Translations under genes and position numbers: made by a program
Notes under the pieces: model-generated
The model's input: only the letters and a program-made list of their open reading frames with translations
Told to the model about the DNA's origin: nothing
Databases searched by the model: none
NCBI GenBank assembly: GCA_003349885.1
Contig: QFXC01000007.1
Location: forward strand, 581,125-645,124
Origin: an endosymbiont of Galathealinum brachiosum
Lineage (GTDB): Bacteria; Pseudomonadota; Gammaproteobacteria; SZUA-229
DNA: 64,000 bases
Direction: 5' to 3'
Shown: piece after piece, positions 55,285 through 64,000 of the stretch
How positions within the stretch are numbered: position 1 is the stretch's first letter
How the letters are laid out: every line of letters starts with the position of its first letter

Positions 55285-56583
55285 TTATTTTCTGAATGGC
55301 CCCCAACTGGGTTCACGCACATCGCCTTCTGATAGAATTAACTTCTGTTTAAATCGACCATCTGTTGATACTGCAGCTAATACACCTTTAAATTTATCTG
55401 TCGATGCATATAAAATCATACTGCCATTAGGTGCAAAGCTTGGTGATTCATCCAATGGACCTTCAGTTAAAACCTGAACAAATCCAGATTGCATATCCAT
55501 TGTAGAAATTTTAAATGTATTTCCTTCACCCTGAACAAATACTAACGTTCTTCCATCGCTAGATACTTCAGGACTTGCATTATACTTGCCTTCAAAAGTC
55601 AGTCGTTTTGCAGAACCACCTTTCACAGATACACGGTATATCTGCGGTTTACCGCTTCGACTTGAAGTGAAAACTATTTCATTTCCATCCGGTGTCCAGG
55701 TCGGCTCTGTGTCTATACCCCAGTGTTTCGTTATCTGTTTTAGTTTTTTAGTTGCCACTGTCAATACATAAATATCGGGATTACCACTTTTAGAAAGTGT
55801 TAGAGCGAGCTGCTTTCCATCTGGCGACCAGACCGGGGCTCCATTAATACCTTTAAAAGTTGCGACTTTTTCACGTTGCTGACTAAATAAATTTTGAACA
55901 TAAATTTCTGATTTACGCTTTTCAAAACTAACATAGGCCAGTTTACTACCATCAGGTGACCATGATGGTGACATAACCGGTTGAGTAGAATTTAATACGG
56001 TTTGTGAGTTATAACCATCCGTATCAGCCACCTGTAATTTATAAGAAGGCTGCACACCCTGTTTTCGCTCTACAGTCACATAAGCAATTTTGGTATCAAA
56101 CGCACCTTTTTGACCGGTGATTTTTTCATAAATAAGATCACTAATATGATGACTAATCCCACGTAAACTATGGTCATTAGCTGAAAACTGATAACCTAAA
56201 ACCTGCACGCCTTTAAACACATCTATCAATCGAAAACTAACTTCATACTGATTTGGTTTTATAACATTTAGTTTACCAATCACCAGATGATCTATGCCCG
56301 CTACTCGCCAGAGTTTATAGTTAACCTCTTCAAGATCTTTAGGTGTGGAAATGAGTTTGTTTTTATCAATCGGTTTGAATTTACCACTGCGTTTTAAATC
56401 AGATGCTACAAGATCTGAAACACTGATCAGGCTTGCTGCCGGTCCAACGAGTTCAAACGGCACCACTGCAATTGGCAGAGCATTGTCAGAGCCCTTAGTG
56501 ATTTCTACCTGCAAAGTTGCATTAGCAGTTTGCATTATAAAAAATAGAGCTATTAAAATTACTTTAGTTAAGTTTTTCTTCAT
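55285..56583 (-). CDS. tolB: Tol-Pal system beta-propeller protein TolB
   Basis: TolB binds Pal in the periplasm and is displaced by TolA. The 432 residues include a signal peptide (ending NANA), an N-terminal alpha/beta domain (LPIAVVPFELVG) and a six-bladed propeller with repeated PSWSPDGSKLAYVS, PVWSPDGKQLALT and PTWTPDGNEIVFTS units. Its start overlaps the tolA stop by 4 bp. Confidence 0.96.
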   Translation of the reverse strand: MKKNLTKVILIALFFIMQTANATLQVEITKGSDNALPIAVVPFELVGPAASLISVSDLVASDLKRSGKFKPIDKNKLISTPKDLEEVNYKLWRVAGIDHLVIGKLNVIKPNQYEVSFRLIDVFKGVQVLGYQFSANDHSLRGISHHISDLIYEKITGQKGAFDTKIAYVTVERKQGVQPSYKLQVADTDGYNSQTVLNSTQPVMSPSWSPDGSKLAYVSFEKRKSEIYVQNLFSQQREKVATFKGINGAPVWSPDGKQLALTLSKSGNPDIYVLTVATKKLKQITKHWGIDTEPTWTPDGNEIVFTSSRSGKPQIYRVSVKGGSAKRLTFEGKYNASPEVSSDGRTLVFVQGEGNTFKISTMDMQSGFVQVLTEGPLDESPSFAPNGSMILYASTDKFKGVLAAVSTDGRFKQKLILSEGDVREPSWGPFRK

Positions 56584-57506
56584 ACATCCGGCCTGAAAAT
56601 AAAATTCAGTTTCTTCTCAAATACATCATTATTGGGCGCTTCAGGTAAAGGGGACGCTTTACGTACTGCACGTTCAACCGTACTCTTAAAAGCATCACTA
56701 CCTGAACATTGTTTAGTTCGAACGTTTTGCACTTCTCCAAAACGATTCTGCTCCACCATTATTTCACATGACCAACCAGAGGTCATGCTCGCTGGCGCAT
56801 TCCAGTTAATTTCTACTTTTCTCTGTATCTGATAAATATACTGAGCTAATAACTTCTGGTTTTCAGCGCTGCGTTTCGCCAGTCGCCTTTCTTCTTCCAG
56901 CATCTGCCTGCGCATTTCTGCATCCTGAGCCTGACGCCTTACTTCAGCTTCTGCCGCCAGTTTTTCATCTAATCGTTTTTTACGTTCAGCAGCTTCTTCT
57001 GCTTTGCGTTTTGATTCTATTGCTGCCAGCTTCTGCTGTTCATCTCTGCGTTTTTTCTCTAACTCTTTTTGTTCCTGCTTTAGTTTTTCTTTCTGTTTTT
57101 TTAATTTCGCAAGTTCATTCTTTTTCTTTTCTTTCTCGGCTTTTTCTTTTCTGGCCAGTTTTTGCTTACGCTTTTTTTCATCATTCTTTAACTTTGCCAG
57201 ACGTTTTTCTTCTTTTTTACGTTTATCCCGGGCTTTTTTAGCATCACGGTCCAACCTGTTCTTCTGTGCAAGCTGTTTATCCTGTTTTTTTTGCTCTGCG
57301 CGTATTAATTTCTGTTTTTCTTTTTCGACAACACTGGCATCAATAATAACTGCTTTAACTGTATCTACTTTTTCAGCAGCAGGCATCTTTGGAACACTTG
57401 GAGCCATATTAAAAATAAGAATAACAACCAGCAGCAAATGCAAACCGACAGAAAGCACAAACAATATCGGATGGTTTTTAATCTGTGAAATTATACTGTT
57501 GTGCAT
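56580..57506 (-). CDS. tolA: Cell envelope integrity protein TolA
   Basis: TolA spans the periplasm and passes proton-motive energy from TolQR to TolB-Pal. The 308-residue protein has one N-terminal membrane helix (about residues 14-34), a long Lys/Glu/Arg-rich helix (about 60-215), and a C-terminal domain with WNAPASMTSGWSCEIMVEQNRFGEV (domain III). The charged helix is shorter than in E. coli. It is coupled to tolB. Confidence 0.93.
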   Translation of the reverse strand: MHNSIISQIKNHPILFVLSVGLHLLLVVILIFNMAPSVPKMPAAEKVDTVKAVIIDASVVEKEKQKLIRAEQKKQDKQLAQKNRLDRDAKKARDKRKKEEKRLAKLKNDEKKRKQKLARKEKAEKEKKKNELAKLKKQKEKLKQEQKELEKKRRDEQQKLAAIESKRKAEEAAERKKRLDEKLAAEAEVRRQAQDAEMRRQMLEEERRLAKRSAENQKLLAQYIYQIQRKVEINWNAPASMTSGWSCEIMVEQNRFGEVQNVRTKQCSGSDAFKSTVERAVRKASPLPEAPNNDVFEKKLNFIFRPDV

Positions 57507-57507
57507 C

Positions 57508-57927
57508 TTATTTTTCCGGCTGATCGGTCATCAGGCCAACTTTTTCAACACCGGCTTTCTGTAATAACACCATGGCATCAACCACCTGTCCATAACCCAC
57601 ATTTCTATCACCTCTCACCAAAACCGGCACATCGGGTTTAAGTTGTCGCACTGCTGCAACTCGATTAACCATTAATTGCGCATCAATAGGTTTGTCTGGT
57701 TCGTCGCCAATATCCAGATAAAAATCACCTTTTTTATCTATAGAAACTACAACTGGCTCAGCTTCATCCGGAGACATAGGTTTTGCAGATGCCTGAGGTA
57801 AATCAACTTCCACACCCTGCTGAACAAAAGGTGCGGTAATCATAAAAATAATCAATAACACCAACATAACATCAATATAGGGCACTACATTGATGTCAGA
57901 AATGGGACGTCTTTTTTTAGACCCCAT
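57508..57927 (-). CDS. tolR: Tol-Pal system protein TolR
   Basis: TolR is an inner-membrane partner of TolQ, homologous to ExbD and MotB. The 139 residues start with RRPISDINVVPYIDVMLVLLIIFMI, containing the proton-channel Asp in the membrane helix, followed by a periplasmic domain ending VEKVGLMTDQP. It lies 2 bp after tolQ and 1 bp before tolA. Confidence 0.95.
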   Translation of the reverse strand: MGSKKRRPISDINVVPYIDVMLVLLIIFMITAPFVQQGVEVDLPQASAKPMSPDEAEPVVVSIDKKGDFYLDIGDEPDKPIDAQLMVNRVAAVRQLKPDVPVLVRGDRNVGYGQVVDAMVLLQKAGVEKVGLMTDQPEK

Positions 57928-57929
57928 AT

Positions 57930-58664
57930 TTATTCTGCCTCTGCAGTACTGGTTGCCACTTCATCTGTCGACCGACTTTTAGCCGGTTTAACTTTTTTCT
58001 GTGACTGTCTTTGTAGAACCGTTGTAAATTCTTCCATAAAGTTTTCATAACGACTAACTAGACGATCAACCTGATCAGAATAACGGTTATAAGCCACCAC
58101 CGCTGGTATCGCCGCAAAAAGCCCCATTGCTGTCGCAATTAACGCCTCTGCAATGCCTGGTGCCACCATATTTAGTGATGCATTCTGCACTGCACCCAAA
58201 GCGGTAAATGAATTCATAATGCCCCAGACAGTACCAAATAAACCAACATAAGGGCTGATTGACCCGATGGTTGCCAGTAATGTCAGGTTTGATTCCAGCT
58301 TATCTTCTTCACGAGATAACACTACTTTCATGCTGCGCTGAATACTCGCCATCATAAACGCGGGATCCGTCGTTGTTTTGTAAGATCGTGCAAATTCTGC
58401 AAAACCCGTTTCAAAAACTTTTTCCATGCCTTCGCGGTCTAGATGTCGTCGACTTAACTGTGTATAAAGCTCACTCAGATCACCACCAGACCAGAACTGA
58501 TCTTCAAATCGACTGGCTTCTGACGAAACTACTTTTAATAGTTTATTTTTCTGAAAAATAATAAACCAGGAAATCACAGATGCTGATAACAAAAGCAGCA
58601 TCACAAACTGCACCAGCAAACTGGCGTCTAAAATAAGCGTAACGAGTGATAGATCAGTCGACAC
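57930..58664 (-). CDS. tolQ: Tol-Pal system proton channel TolQ
   Basis: TolQ forms the pentameric proton channel around TolR. The 244-residue protein has helix 1 (QFVMLLLLSASVISWFIIFQKNKLL) and helices 2-3 in LTLLATIGSISPYVGLFGTVWGIMNSF and EALIATAMGLFAAIPAVVAYNRY, with the channel Thr residues conserved. A C-terminal extension (KKVKPAKSRSTDEVATSTAE) is polar. It overlaps ybgC by 11 bp. Confidence 0.96.
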   Translation of the reverse strand: MSTDLSLVTLILDASLLVQFVMLLLLSASVISWFIIFQKNKLLKVVSSEASRFEDQFWSGGDLSELYTQLSRRHLDREGMEKVFETGFAEFARSYKTTTDPAFMMASIQRSMKVVLSREEDKLESNLTLLATIGSISPYVGLFGTVWGIMNSFTALGAVQNASLNMVAPGIAEALIATAMGLFAAIPAVVAYNRYSDQVDRLVSRYENFMEEFTTVLQRQSQKKVKPAKSRSTDEVATSTAEAE

Positions 58665-59061
58665 CGGCGACCTCCATTATAGATTCAGGTATTGCGCAGG
58701 GTTTAAATGTGTCTGCATGTAAACAGGCTATACGAACTTGCCCCTGACAGAGAATTTTATCCTGCTGATTATTTCGAAATATTTTTTGTTCAAATAACAT
58801 GCTGGCTTTTTTAAGTTCAGTTAAATCTGCCGTTATAATTAATTCATCATTAAATCGAGCTGGACTTTTGTAATCACATTGTACAGAGCGCACTGCAAAA
58901 ATAATATTTTCCCGATCAATTAATTGATCTTGCTCAAACCCCAGATGACGTAAAAATTCTGTTCTTGCCCTTTCCATAAATTTTAAATAATTAGCGTAAT
59001 AAACAACGCCACCGGAATCCGTATCCTCATAGTAGACGCGTACCGGCCAGTTAAAGTTCAT
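58654..59061 (-). CDS. ybgC: Tol-Pal associated acyl-CoA thioesterase YbgC
   Basis: YbgC is a hot-dog fold thioesterase encoded with tol-pal genes, proposed to act on acyl-CoA or acyl-ACP in phospholipid metabolism. The ATG at 59061 (MNFNWPVRVYYEDTD) has GGGA upstream; a GTG four codons earlier is the alternative. The active-site Asp is in YYEDTDSGGVVYYANYLKFMERARTE. The length is 135 residues. It opens the tolQRAB-pal-cpoB run. Confidence 0.94.
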   Translation of the reverse strand: MNFNWPVRVYYEDTDSGGVVYYANYLKFMERARTEFLRHLGFEQDQLIDRENIIFAVRSVQCDYKSPARFNDELIITADLTELKKASMLFEQKIFRNNQQDKILCQGQVRIACLHADTFKPCAIPESIMEVAGVD

Positions 59062-59177
59062 TTTTGTTCCCACTTTGAAAGTGATTGCACATTGTAATAA
59101 ATTTATCGTTTTCTGTTGTGATACAGGTAGCTTATTTCATATAAACGTTACAACGGTGTAAAAGGGGTTAAATCCTT

Positions 59178-60212
59178 CTAATTATTTTCTTCATCAACAA
59201 ATAAGTCGCTTGAATTCACGGGTGGCTTTAACCCCAGATGTCGATAAGCATTTGGTGTTGCGACTCTGCCGCGAGGTGTTCTCATTAAAAAGCCCTGCTG
59301 AATCAGATAAGGCTCAATGACATCTTCGATTGTATCCCGCTCTTCACCTATCGCTGCAGCTAGATTTTCTACCCCTACAGGGCCACCACTGAATTTGTCA
59401 ATAATGGTTGTGAGCAGGTTTCGATCCATATTATCAAAACCAAAAGAATCCACTTTCAACATATCAAGTGCTTTAGCAGCAATGGTTTTATCAATTACGC
59501 CATTTGCTTTTACTTCTGCATAGTCTCGCACCCGGCGTAAAAGACGATTAGCAATTCGAGGTGTTCCACGGGCACGACGAGCTATTTCAGCTGAACCCTC
59601 AACATCAAGTTCTACGCCTAATATCTGGGCAGAACGCATCACTATACTGCTTAAATCATCGGTATTATAGAATTCAAGACGCAATACGATGCCAAAACGA
59701 TCTCGCAATGGCGAGGTTAACGAACCAGCCCGGGTGGTAGCACCGACCAGAGTAAAGGGTGGTAAATCTAGTTTAATAGATCGCGCTGCTGGACCTTCAC
59801 CGATCATAATATCCAGCTGGTAATCTTCCATTGCCGGATAAAGAACTTCTTCTACCACAGGACTTAAACGGTGAATTTCATCAATAAACAGAACATCATG
59901 GGGCTCCAGATTCGTTAACAGAGCAGCTAGATCCCCCGGTTTTTCCAGAACCGGGCCGGACGTTTGCCTGAGGTTAACGCCCATTTCATTTGCAACAATA
60001 TGTGCCAGTGTTGTTTTACCTAAACCGGGGGGTCCGAAAATTAACAAATGATCCAGTGCTTCTCCCCGGTTACGTGCAGCCGGAATAAATATATCCAGTT
60101 GCTCAGATGCAGCTGGCTGGCCTGAATAATCTTTTAGTAACTTGGGGCGTATCGCATGATCAACGCCTTCATCATCATTTGCTATCTCAGCTGTAATTAT
60201 TCGATCATTCAT
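59178..60212 (-). CDS. ruvB: Holliday junction branch migration helicase RuvB
   Basis: RuvB is the hexameric AAA+ motor that drives branch migration with RuvA. The 344 residues have Walker [16 protein letters not shown], Walker [24 protein letters not shown], sensor 1 in [18 protein letters not shown], and the winged-helix C-terminus with [17 protein letters not shown]. It lies 3 bp after ruvA. Confidence 0.97.
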   Translation of the reverse strand: MNDRIITAEIANDDEGVDHAIRPKLLKDYSGQPAASEQLDIFIPAARNRGEALDHLLIFGPPGLGKTTLAHIVANEMGVNLRQTSGPVLEKPGDLAALLTNLEPHDVLFIDEIHRLSPVVEEVLYPAMEDYQLDIMIGEGPAARSIKLDLPPFTLVGATTRAGSLTSPLRDRFGIVLRLEFYNTDDLSSIVMRSAQILGVELDVEGSAEIARRARGTPRIANRLLRRVRDYAEVKANGVIDKTIAAKALDMLKVDSFGFDNMDRNLLTTIIDKFSGGPVGVENLAAAIGEERDTIEDVIEPYLIQQGFLMRTPRGRVATPNAYRHLGLKPPVNSSDLFVDEENN

Positions 60213-60215
60213 AAT

Positions 60216-60827
60216 TTATTTATTCACCGCCGCCTGTAAACTCAAACGAATAATTTCCTCTGTACCCAGATCGTTTGTGTCTACAACTCGAACCATACGA
60301 CTTGCCTCAGGCGCTTTATATCCAAGAGCTATCAATGCACTTATTGCGTCTGATACAGGAGATGAGGCAGACGCAATAGTTGATGCTGAACCCGTACTCA
60401 CAGGGCTACTCACATTGACTGGCTGGTCTTTTAGTTTATCTCGTAATTCAATAATCAAACGCTCTGCTGTCTTTTTACCAACACCGGGCAAACGTACCAG
60501 TGCAGCAGCATCATTATCCTGCACGCAAATAATAAACTCATCTGCATTCATACCCGATAAAATGGTTAACGCAAGTTTTGGACCTACACCACTTATTTTT
60601 ATTAAAATACGAAATAGACTACGCTCTGAAAGAGACGCAAAACCATATAACAACTGCGCATCTTCACGTACGACCATATGAGTGTGTAATGTAACGACTT
60701 CACCCAGGTTAGGTAACTGATAAAAAGTCGACATGGGTGAACTGATTTCATAACCCACACCCTGCACATCAACCAGTAATGCCGGGGGTTGTTTCTCAAG
60801 TATTTTTCCGCAGATTCTGCCTATCAT
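60216..60827 (-). CDS. ruvA: Holliday junction DNA-binding protein RuvA
   Basis: RuvA tetramers bind four-way junctions and load RuvB. The 203-residue protein has the OB-fold start MIGRICGKILEKQPPALLVDVQGVGYE, the two helix-hairpin-helix motifs (ISGVGPKLALTILSG and LPGVGKKTAERLIIELRDK), and a C-terminal domain after a Ser/Pro linker that contacts RuvB. Confidence 0.97.
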   Translation of the reverse strand: MIGRICGKILEKQPPALLVDVQGVGYEISSPMSTFYQLPNLGEVVTLHTHMVVREDAQLLYGFASLSERSLFRILIKISGVGPKLALTILSGMNADEFIICVQDNDAAALVRLPGVGKKTAERLIIELRDKLKDQPVNVSSPVSTGSASTIASASSPVSDAISALIALGYKAPEASRMVRVVDTNDLGTEEIIRLSLQAAVNK

Positions 60828-60846
60828 ATTGTTTCTTTATAATTCA

Positions 60847-61395
60847 TTAGTTATTGTAATTTTTCGGCAGGCTTGTCCATCGTCCGGATGTGCGTTTACG
60901 ACCAGGTAGTGGTATTTTATTTGCTAAAAGCCGGTTATGTGCATGACATAATGCAATTCCCAGCGCATCTGCCTGGTCAGCCTGCAGTCCTTTTTCCAGC
61001 TTTAATAACATCGACATCATGTGCTGCACCTGCTCCTTAGTCGCATTACCCGTGCCGACTACCGCACTTTTAATTGCTTTAGGGGTATATTCGCTCACTT
61101 TTAATCCCGCATTAACCGCTGCACAAATAGCGGCAGCCCTTGCCTGCCCGAGCTTTAATGCCGAATCGACATTTTTACTCACAAAGACCTGCTCAATTGA
61201 TAATTCAACCGGCTGATATTCGGCAATAATCTCACTTACCTGCTGAAAAATATATCCCAGTCGATCTGGAAAACTGTCACCTTTAACATAGATACAGCCG
61301 CTGTCCACATGCACTGAATTATTTTTATCAGAATCAATAATGCCATAACCGGTTTGTCGGGAGCCCGGGTCAATCCCCAGTATACGAATAGTCAC
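60847..61395 (-). CDS. ruvC: Holliday junction endonuclease RuvC
   Basis: RuvC cuts Holliday junctions symmetrically. The 182-residue RNase H-like nuclease has the first catalytic Asp in ILGIDPGSRQTGYGI, a Glu in SIEQVFVSKNVDSALKLGQARA, and the terminal acidic pair in QADQADALGIALCHAH. It leads ruvC-ruvA-ruvB and starts 5 bp after the exported unknown upstream. Confidence 0.97.
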   Translation of the reverse strand: MTIRILGIDPGSRQTGYGIIDSDKNNSVHVDSGCIYVKGDSFPDRLGYIFQQVSEIIAEYQPVELSIEQVFVSKNVDSALKLGQARAAAICAAVNAGLKVSEYTPKAIKSAVVGTGNATKEQVQHMMSMLLKLEKGLQADQADALGIALCHAHNRLLANKIPLPGRKRTSGRWTSLPKNYNN

Positions 61396-61400
61396 TCGAC

Positions 61401-62078
61401 TTAATATCTCTGATTCACAGGAACTCGAATAAAATCTCTTACAATTCCCTTTGAATCTCGTGTTTGCAGGCGATTATTATTAAACCGATATTGATAACTC
61501 ATTATCAAACCATTACCATTTACCTTAAGTGCAAACGCATTTTGCTGAATTTTTATCAAACCCGTTAAATAACGTGATTGTCCATCACTCCACAGAAACT
61601 GCTGATTTTTTATACCTAACATTTCACCCTGACGTGACATCCAGACACCATTTAACTGCACTGGGTTAAAACTCTGACATCCTCCATTTAAACAGACTTG
61701 TTGATTTGTATCTGGATGAGACTGCCCTTGCATCATCTCTTCCATTATTTCCTGCTTTATCTCCTGTTTTAAATTCGGATTTGCATCCTGCACCATTAAA
61801 GGAGAAGAGTTAGCCTGCTGCATGGGTAGTTGATTTGCATGTGCATTATTCATATACAAACCAGAATCTGGGTACGGGTTATTGTAATATTGCCCATAAG
61901 CAAGCAGATAAGGAGGCACTTTATCTATCATGCCCATTGTCGACATCATATTGAGCATCATTTCAATAAACGGCATATCACCATTATATTGATAGTATTT
62001 TGTATTTGCCTGCACCGGCAAACACAAACAAAGACTAATTAGTAAAACACTTAGAAAAGCTTTCATCATCAATTTCAT
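61401..62078 (-). CDS. Exported protein of unknown function upstream of ruvC
   Basis: A 225-residue exported protein. The ATG at 62078 begins a signal peptide (MKLMMKAFLSVLLISLCLCLPVQA). A Tyr/Met/Asn-rich segment follows (YYQYNGDMPFIEMMLNMMST), then a Gln/Met-rich linker and a charged helix (LKQEIKQEIMEEMMQG). CLNGGC then holds a likely disulfide before a beta-rich C-terminal domain (about 145-225) with VQLNGVWMSRQGEMLGIKNQQFLWSDG and ALKVNGNGLIMSYQYRF, suggesting a small barrel. Not recognised. Its stop is 5 bp before ruvC, so it is probably co-transcribed. Confidence 0.7.
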   Translation of the reverse strand: MKLMMKAFLSVLLISLCLCLPVQANTKYYQYNGDMPFIEMMLNMMSTMGMIDKVPPYLLAYGQYYNNPYPDSGLYMNNAHANQLPMQQANSSPLMVQDANPNLKQEIKQEIMEEMMQGQSHPDTNQQVCLNGGCQSFNPVQLNGVWMSRQGEMLGIKNQQFLWSDGQSRYLTGLIKIQQNAFALKVNGNGLIMSYQYRFNNNRLQTRDSKGIVRDFIRVPVNQRY

Positions 62079-62126
62079 ATATTTAAGGTTATTTAAAGCC
62101 ACGTCTACGCATCAAAATAAAGCAGA

Positions 62127-62783
62127 CTATCCTGTCGCATCAAATAATAAAGTGGTTGCTTCATCACCAAATTTTCCAGCGCGTAAAAAAGTAACGACCT
62201 GCATCGCAACAGACTCTGAATACAACAGACCAAAATGGGTTATGGGCATTGTAATATAATCTGTGGCTCCACCCAGATAAGTCTCTTCTACCGAAACGGT
62301 TCCATCGTGGGGTAATGGAGGCCCTCCAACAATAAGCCCTACACCCAGTGGAAGATTGCCGGATATCACACCCAGATCACGCCATTTTTTCCATACGGGT
62401 CGATCACCCAGTAAACCGTGATCAATGCTTTTACCCACTGTCCATCTGGTCATAACTGTACTGGACAAACGTCGGGCCACTTGACTGCCATTTACCGGCA
62501 CACCTAAAAAAACGACCCTGCCTTTCTTTTCAACAATGTGCTTATCAAATAGATGCAACATAACCAGACCACCCAGTGAATGGCAAACAAAATGCACTAC
62601 TTGTGCATTGATTGAATGGGTTAGTTTATGTAACTGCTCAGCATTCTCCTGGGGGGAGCACTTTAAAGATGAGTATCGAAACTGATAACACTCATATCCG
62701 GCGTCAGTTAAACGCTGACGCAAGCGGAACATTTCCATCCCATTCATCCAGATACCGTGTACGAGTATGACTGCTTCTTTCAT
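62127..62783 (-). CDS. Cytoplasmic alpha/beta hydrolase, lipase-like
   Basis: A 218-residue hydrolase without a signal peptide. It has the oxyanion motif LVHGIWMNG near the N-terminus and the nucleophile elbow VCHSLGGLV (Ser about residue 90), in which the first Gly of GxSxG is Cys. HDGTVSVEET provides a likely acid residue and PITHFGLLYS the catalytic His. This pattern is common to small bacterial lipase-type esterases. The substrate is unknown. Confidence 0.85.
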   Translation of the reverse strand: MKEAVILVHGIWMNGMEMFRLRQRLTDAGYECYQFRYSSLKCSPQENAEQLHKLTHSINAQVVHFVCHSLGGLVMLHLFDKHIVEKKGRVVFLGVPVNGSQVARRLSSTVMTRWTVGKSIDHGLLGDRPVWKKWRDLGVISGNLPLGVGLIVGGPPLPHDGTVSVEETYLGGATDYITMPITHFGLLYSESVAMQVVTFLRAGKFGDEATTLLFDATG

Positions 62784-62992
62784 GGGTACAAAATACCTAA
62801 AAGAAACAGAAGTTTAAAGCTTTTTAAGTGATTCTTTGGCATATAAAGTCAAAAGCCATTAACCGGAGAGTATACGGATGCTTGTAGTAATATTTTCGTC
62901 GTTAGTCACACGTCTTAAAATATACTGTATCAATTTACAGCCATACTATCGGATAACGTTTTTTTCACTTTTTAAGGTACAGAATGTAGAAA

Positions 62993-64000
62993 CTAAGGTG
63001 AGACTTCTAACATCCTGTCAAGCGCTAACCTGGCATTTGTAGCCACATCCTCTGGCACACTAATCTGATTAACCACATGCCCATCTACCAGATTTTCCAG
63101 TGTCCACGCCAAATGCTGTGGATCTATACGAAACATAGTCGAACACATACACACAGTGGGTGACATAAAGTGTACTTTTTTACCCTCTGCGGCAAACTGA
63201 TCTTTCAGCCTGTTAACCAGATTCAATTCTGTTGCAACCAGCCAACGGGTATCAGGCTCTGCATCACGAATTGTATTAATAATATATTCAGTCGAGCCTA
63301 CATAATCAGATTTTTGACAAACCTCATATGAGCTTTCCGGATGTGAAATGATTTTAGTTTCCGGATATTTTTCCTTAAAGTTATCAATTTGCTCAGGGGT
63401 AAACATCTGGTGCACAGAGCAGAAACCTTTCCACAGAATCATTTTGGCTTTTTTAATTTGCTCAACCGTCAGGCCGCCCATTTCCCTGTCATAGTCCCAC
63501 ACCACCATTTCATCCATGGCCAGCCCCATACTGGCTGCAGTATTTCGACCCAGATGCTGATCAGGAAAAAATAGAATTTTTTCACGCTGCTCAAATGACC
63601 ACTCAAGCACATTTCGTGCATTCGTTGAAGTGCAGACAATACCACCATGACTGCCACAGAATGCTTTCAAATCTGCCGCAGAATTAATATAAGTAACGGG
63701 TGTTACACACTCGTCTGGCTCAATCACGCTGGATAACTCAGCCCAGGCTTTTTCTACCTTTGCCAGATTAGCCATATCTGCCATAGAACAACCCGCTGCC
63801 ATATCTGGAATAACAGAAACCTGATCTGGTCGAGACAGGATATCGGCAACTTCTGCCATAAAATGCACACCGCAAAACACAATGAATTCCGCTTTAGATT
63901 CAGCCGCTGCACGAGATAGTTTAAGAGAATCACCGGTAAAATCAGAATGCTGAAACACTTCATCACGCTGATAATGATGCCCCAGAATAACCAGTCGATC
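62993..64000 (-). CDS. nadA: Quinolinate synthase A (5' end beyond window)
   Basis: NadA condenses iminoaspartate with dihydroxyacetone phosphate to quinolinate in NAD synthesis, using a 4Fe-4S cluster. The frame is open to the window edge: DRLVILGHHYQRDEVFQ precedes FQHSDFTGDSLKLSR, so the true N-terminus lies outside. The three cluster cysteines are in IVFCGVHFM, WKGFCSVHQMF and SPTVCMCSTMF. SHPESSYEV and TEYIINTI are conserved substrate-binding segments. Only about 20-30 N-terminal residues should be missing. Confidence 0.95.
   Translation of the reverse strand, partial: DRLVILGHHYQRDEVFQHSDFTGDSLKLSRAAAESKAEFIVFCGVHFMAEVADILSRPDQVSVIPDMAAGCSMADMANLAKVEKAWAELSSVIEPDECVTPVTYINSAADLKAFCGSHGGIVCTSTNARNVLEWSFEQREKILFFPDQHLGRNTAASMGLAMDEMVVWDYDREMGGLTVEQIKKAKMILWKGFCSVHQMFTPEQIDNFKEKYPETKIISHPESSYEVCQKSDYVGSTEYIINTIRDAEPDTRWLVATELNLVNRLKDQFAAEGKKVHFMSPTVCMCSTMFRIDPQHLAWTLENLVDGHVVNQISVPEDVATNARLALDRMLEVSP

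Noticed and set aside
57004..57564. Phe/Ser-rich open frame on the plus strand
   Set aside because: It is the antisense of the charged TolA helix; composition reflects Lys/Glu codons read backwards.

Overview
The window is a stretch of bacterial chromosome with A+T-rich intergenic DNA. It fits a sulfur-oxidising gammaproteobacterium. The evidence is the xerD-dsbC pair, lptF/lptG divergent from pepA-holC with valS nearby, ruvC-ruvA-ruvB-ybgC-tolQRAB-pal-cpoB, and a class I adenylate cyclase homologue, all gammaproteobacterial gene sets, together with a soxXYZA cluster and a DsrE2-type sulfur-transfer protein. No phage, insertion sequence or CRISPR array is visible. The species cannot be named from the sequence alone.

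Layout. 1-8.7 kb: an exported alpha/beta hydrolase cut by the window edge, parE, a large AddA/RecB-type helicase-nuclease, dsbC and xerD. 8.7-19.7 kb: molybdenum cofactor genes mobA-mobB-moeA, a lysine/alanine-repeat histone H1-like protein, a TraF-like envelope protein, an RDD membrane protein, lptF-lptG, pepA-holC with an acidic unknown, and a small beta-barrel protein. 19.9-30.5 kb: valS, an unknown, then a minus-strand signalling group (chemoreceptor, UMF1-type transporter, double-receiver protein, and a full-length class I adenylate cyclase homologue whose catalytic motif is gone). 30.6-45.6 kb: prfC, two FadL-type porins, a membrane metzincin-like protein with rimI, a divergent uracil-DNA-glycosylase-like protein, and the branched-chain amino acid block ilvB-ilvH-ilvC, pssA, leuA. 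46-51.3 kb: a rhodanese, DsrE2, a BepA-type protease and soxX-soxY-soxZ-soxA. 51.6-64 kb: a 67-residue membrane protein, tRNA-Lys(UUU), queC-queE, cpoB-pal-tolBARQ-ybgC, ruvBAC, an exported unknown, a hydrolase and a partial nadA.

How the parts connect. SoxYZ carries sulfur on the SoxY C-terminal cysteine, SoxXA loads it, and rhodanese/DsrE2 would relay cytoplasmic sulfane sulfur. soxB and soxCD are not in this window. MobA and MoeA supply molybdenum cofactor. FadL porins, Tol-Pal, Lpt and BepA maintain the outer membrane.

Most notable observations: (1) a 39-residue leucine-rich leader peptide before leuA whose coding region carries a 10-nt perfect complement of the leuA ribosome-binding region, suggesting translational attenuation; (2) the class I adenylate cyclase homologue with both catalytic aspartates replaced, overlapping a double-receiver gene; (3) a 154-nt leader containing a predicted three-way junction in front of the 67-residue membrane protein; (4) a ~150-bp nested palindrome, an 87-bp palindrome and several GTAG-headed REP-like hairpins. 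Starts given below often differ from the longest open frame where a ribosome-binding site or signal peptide argues for an internal start.
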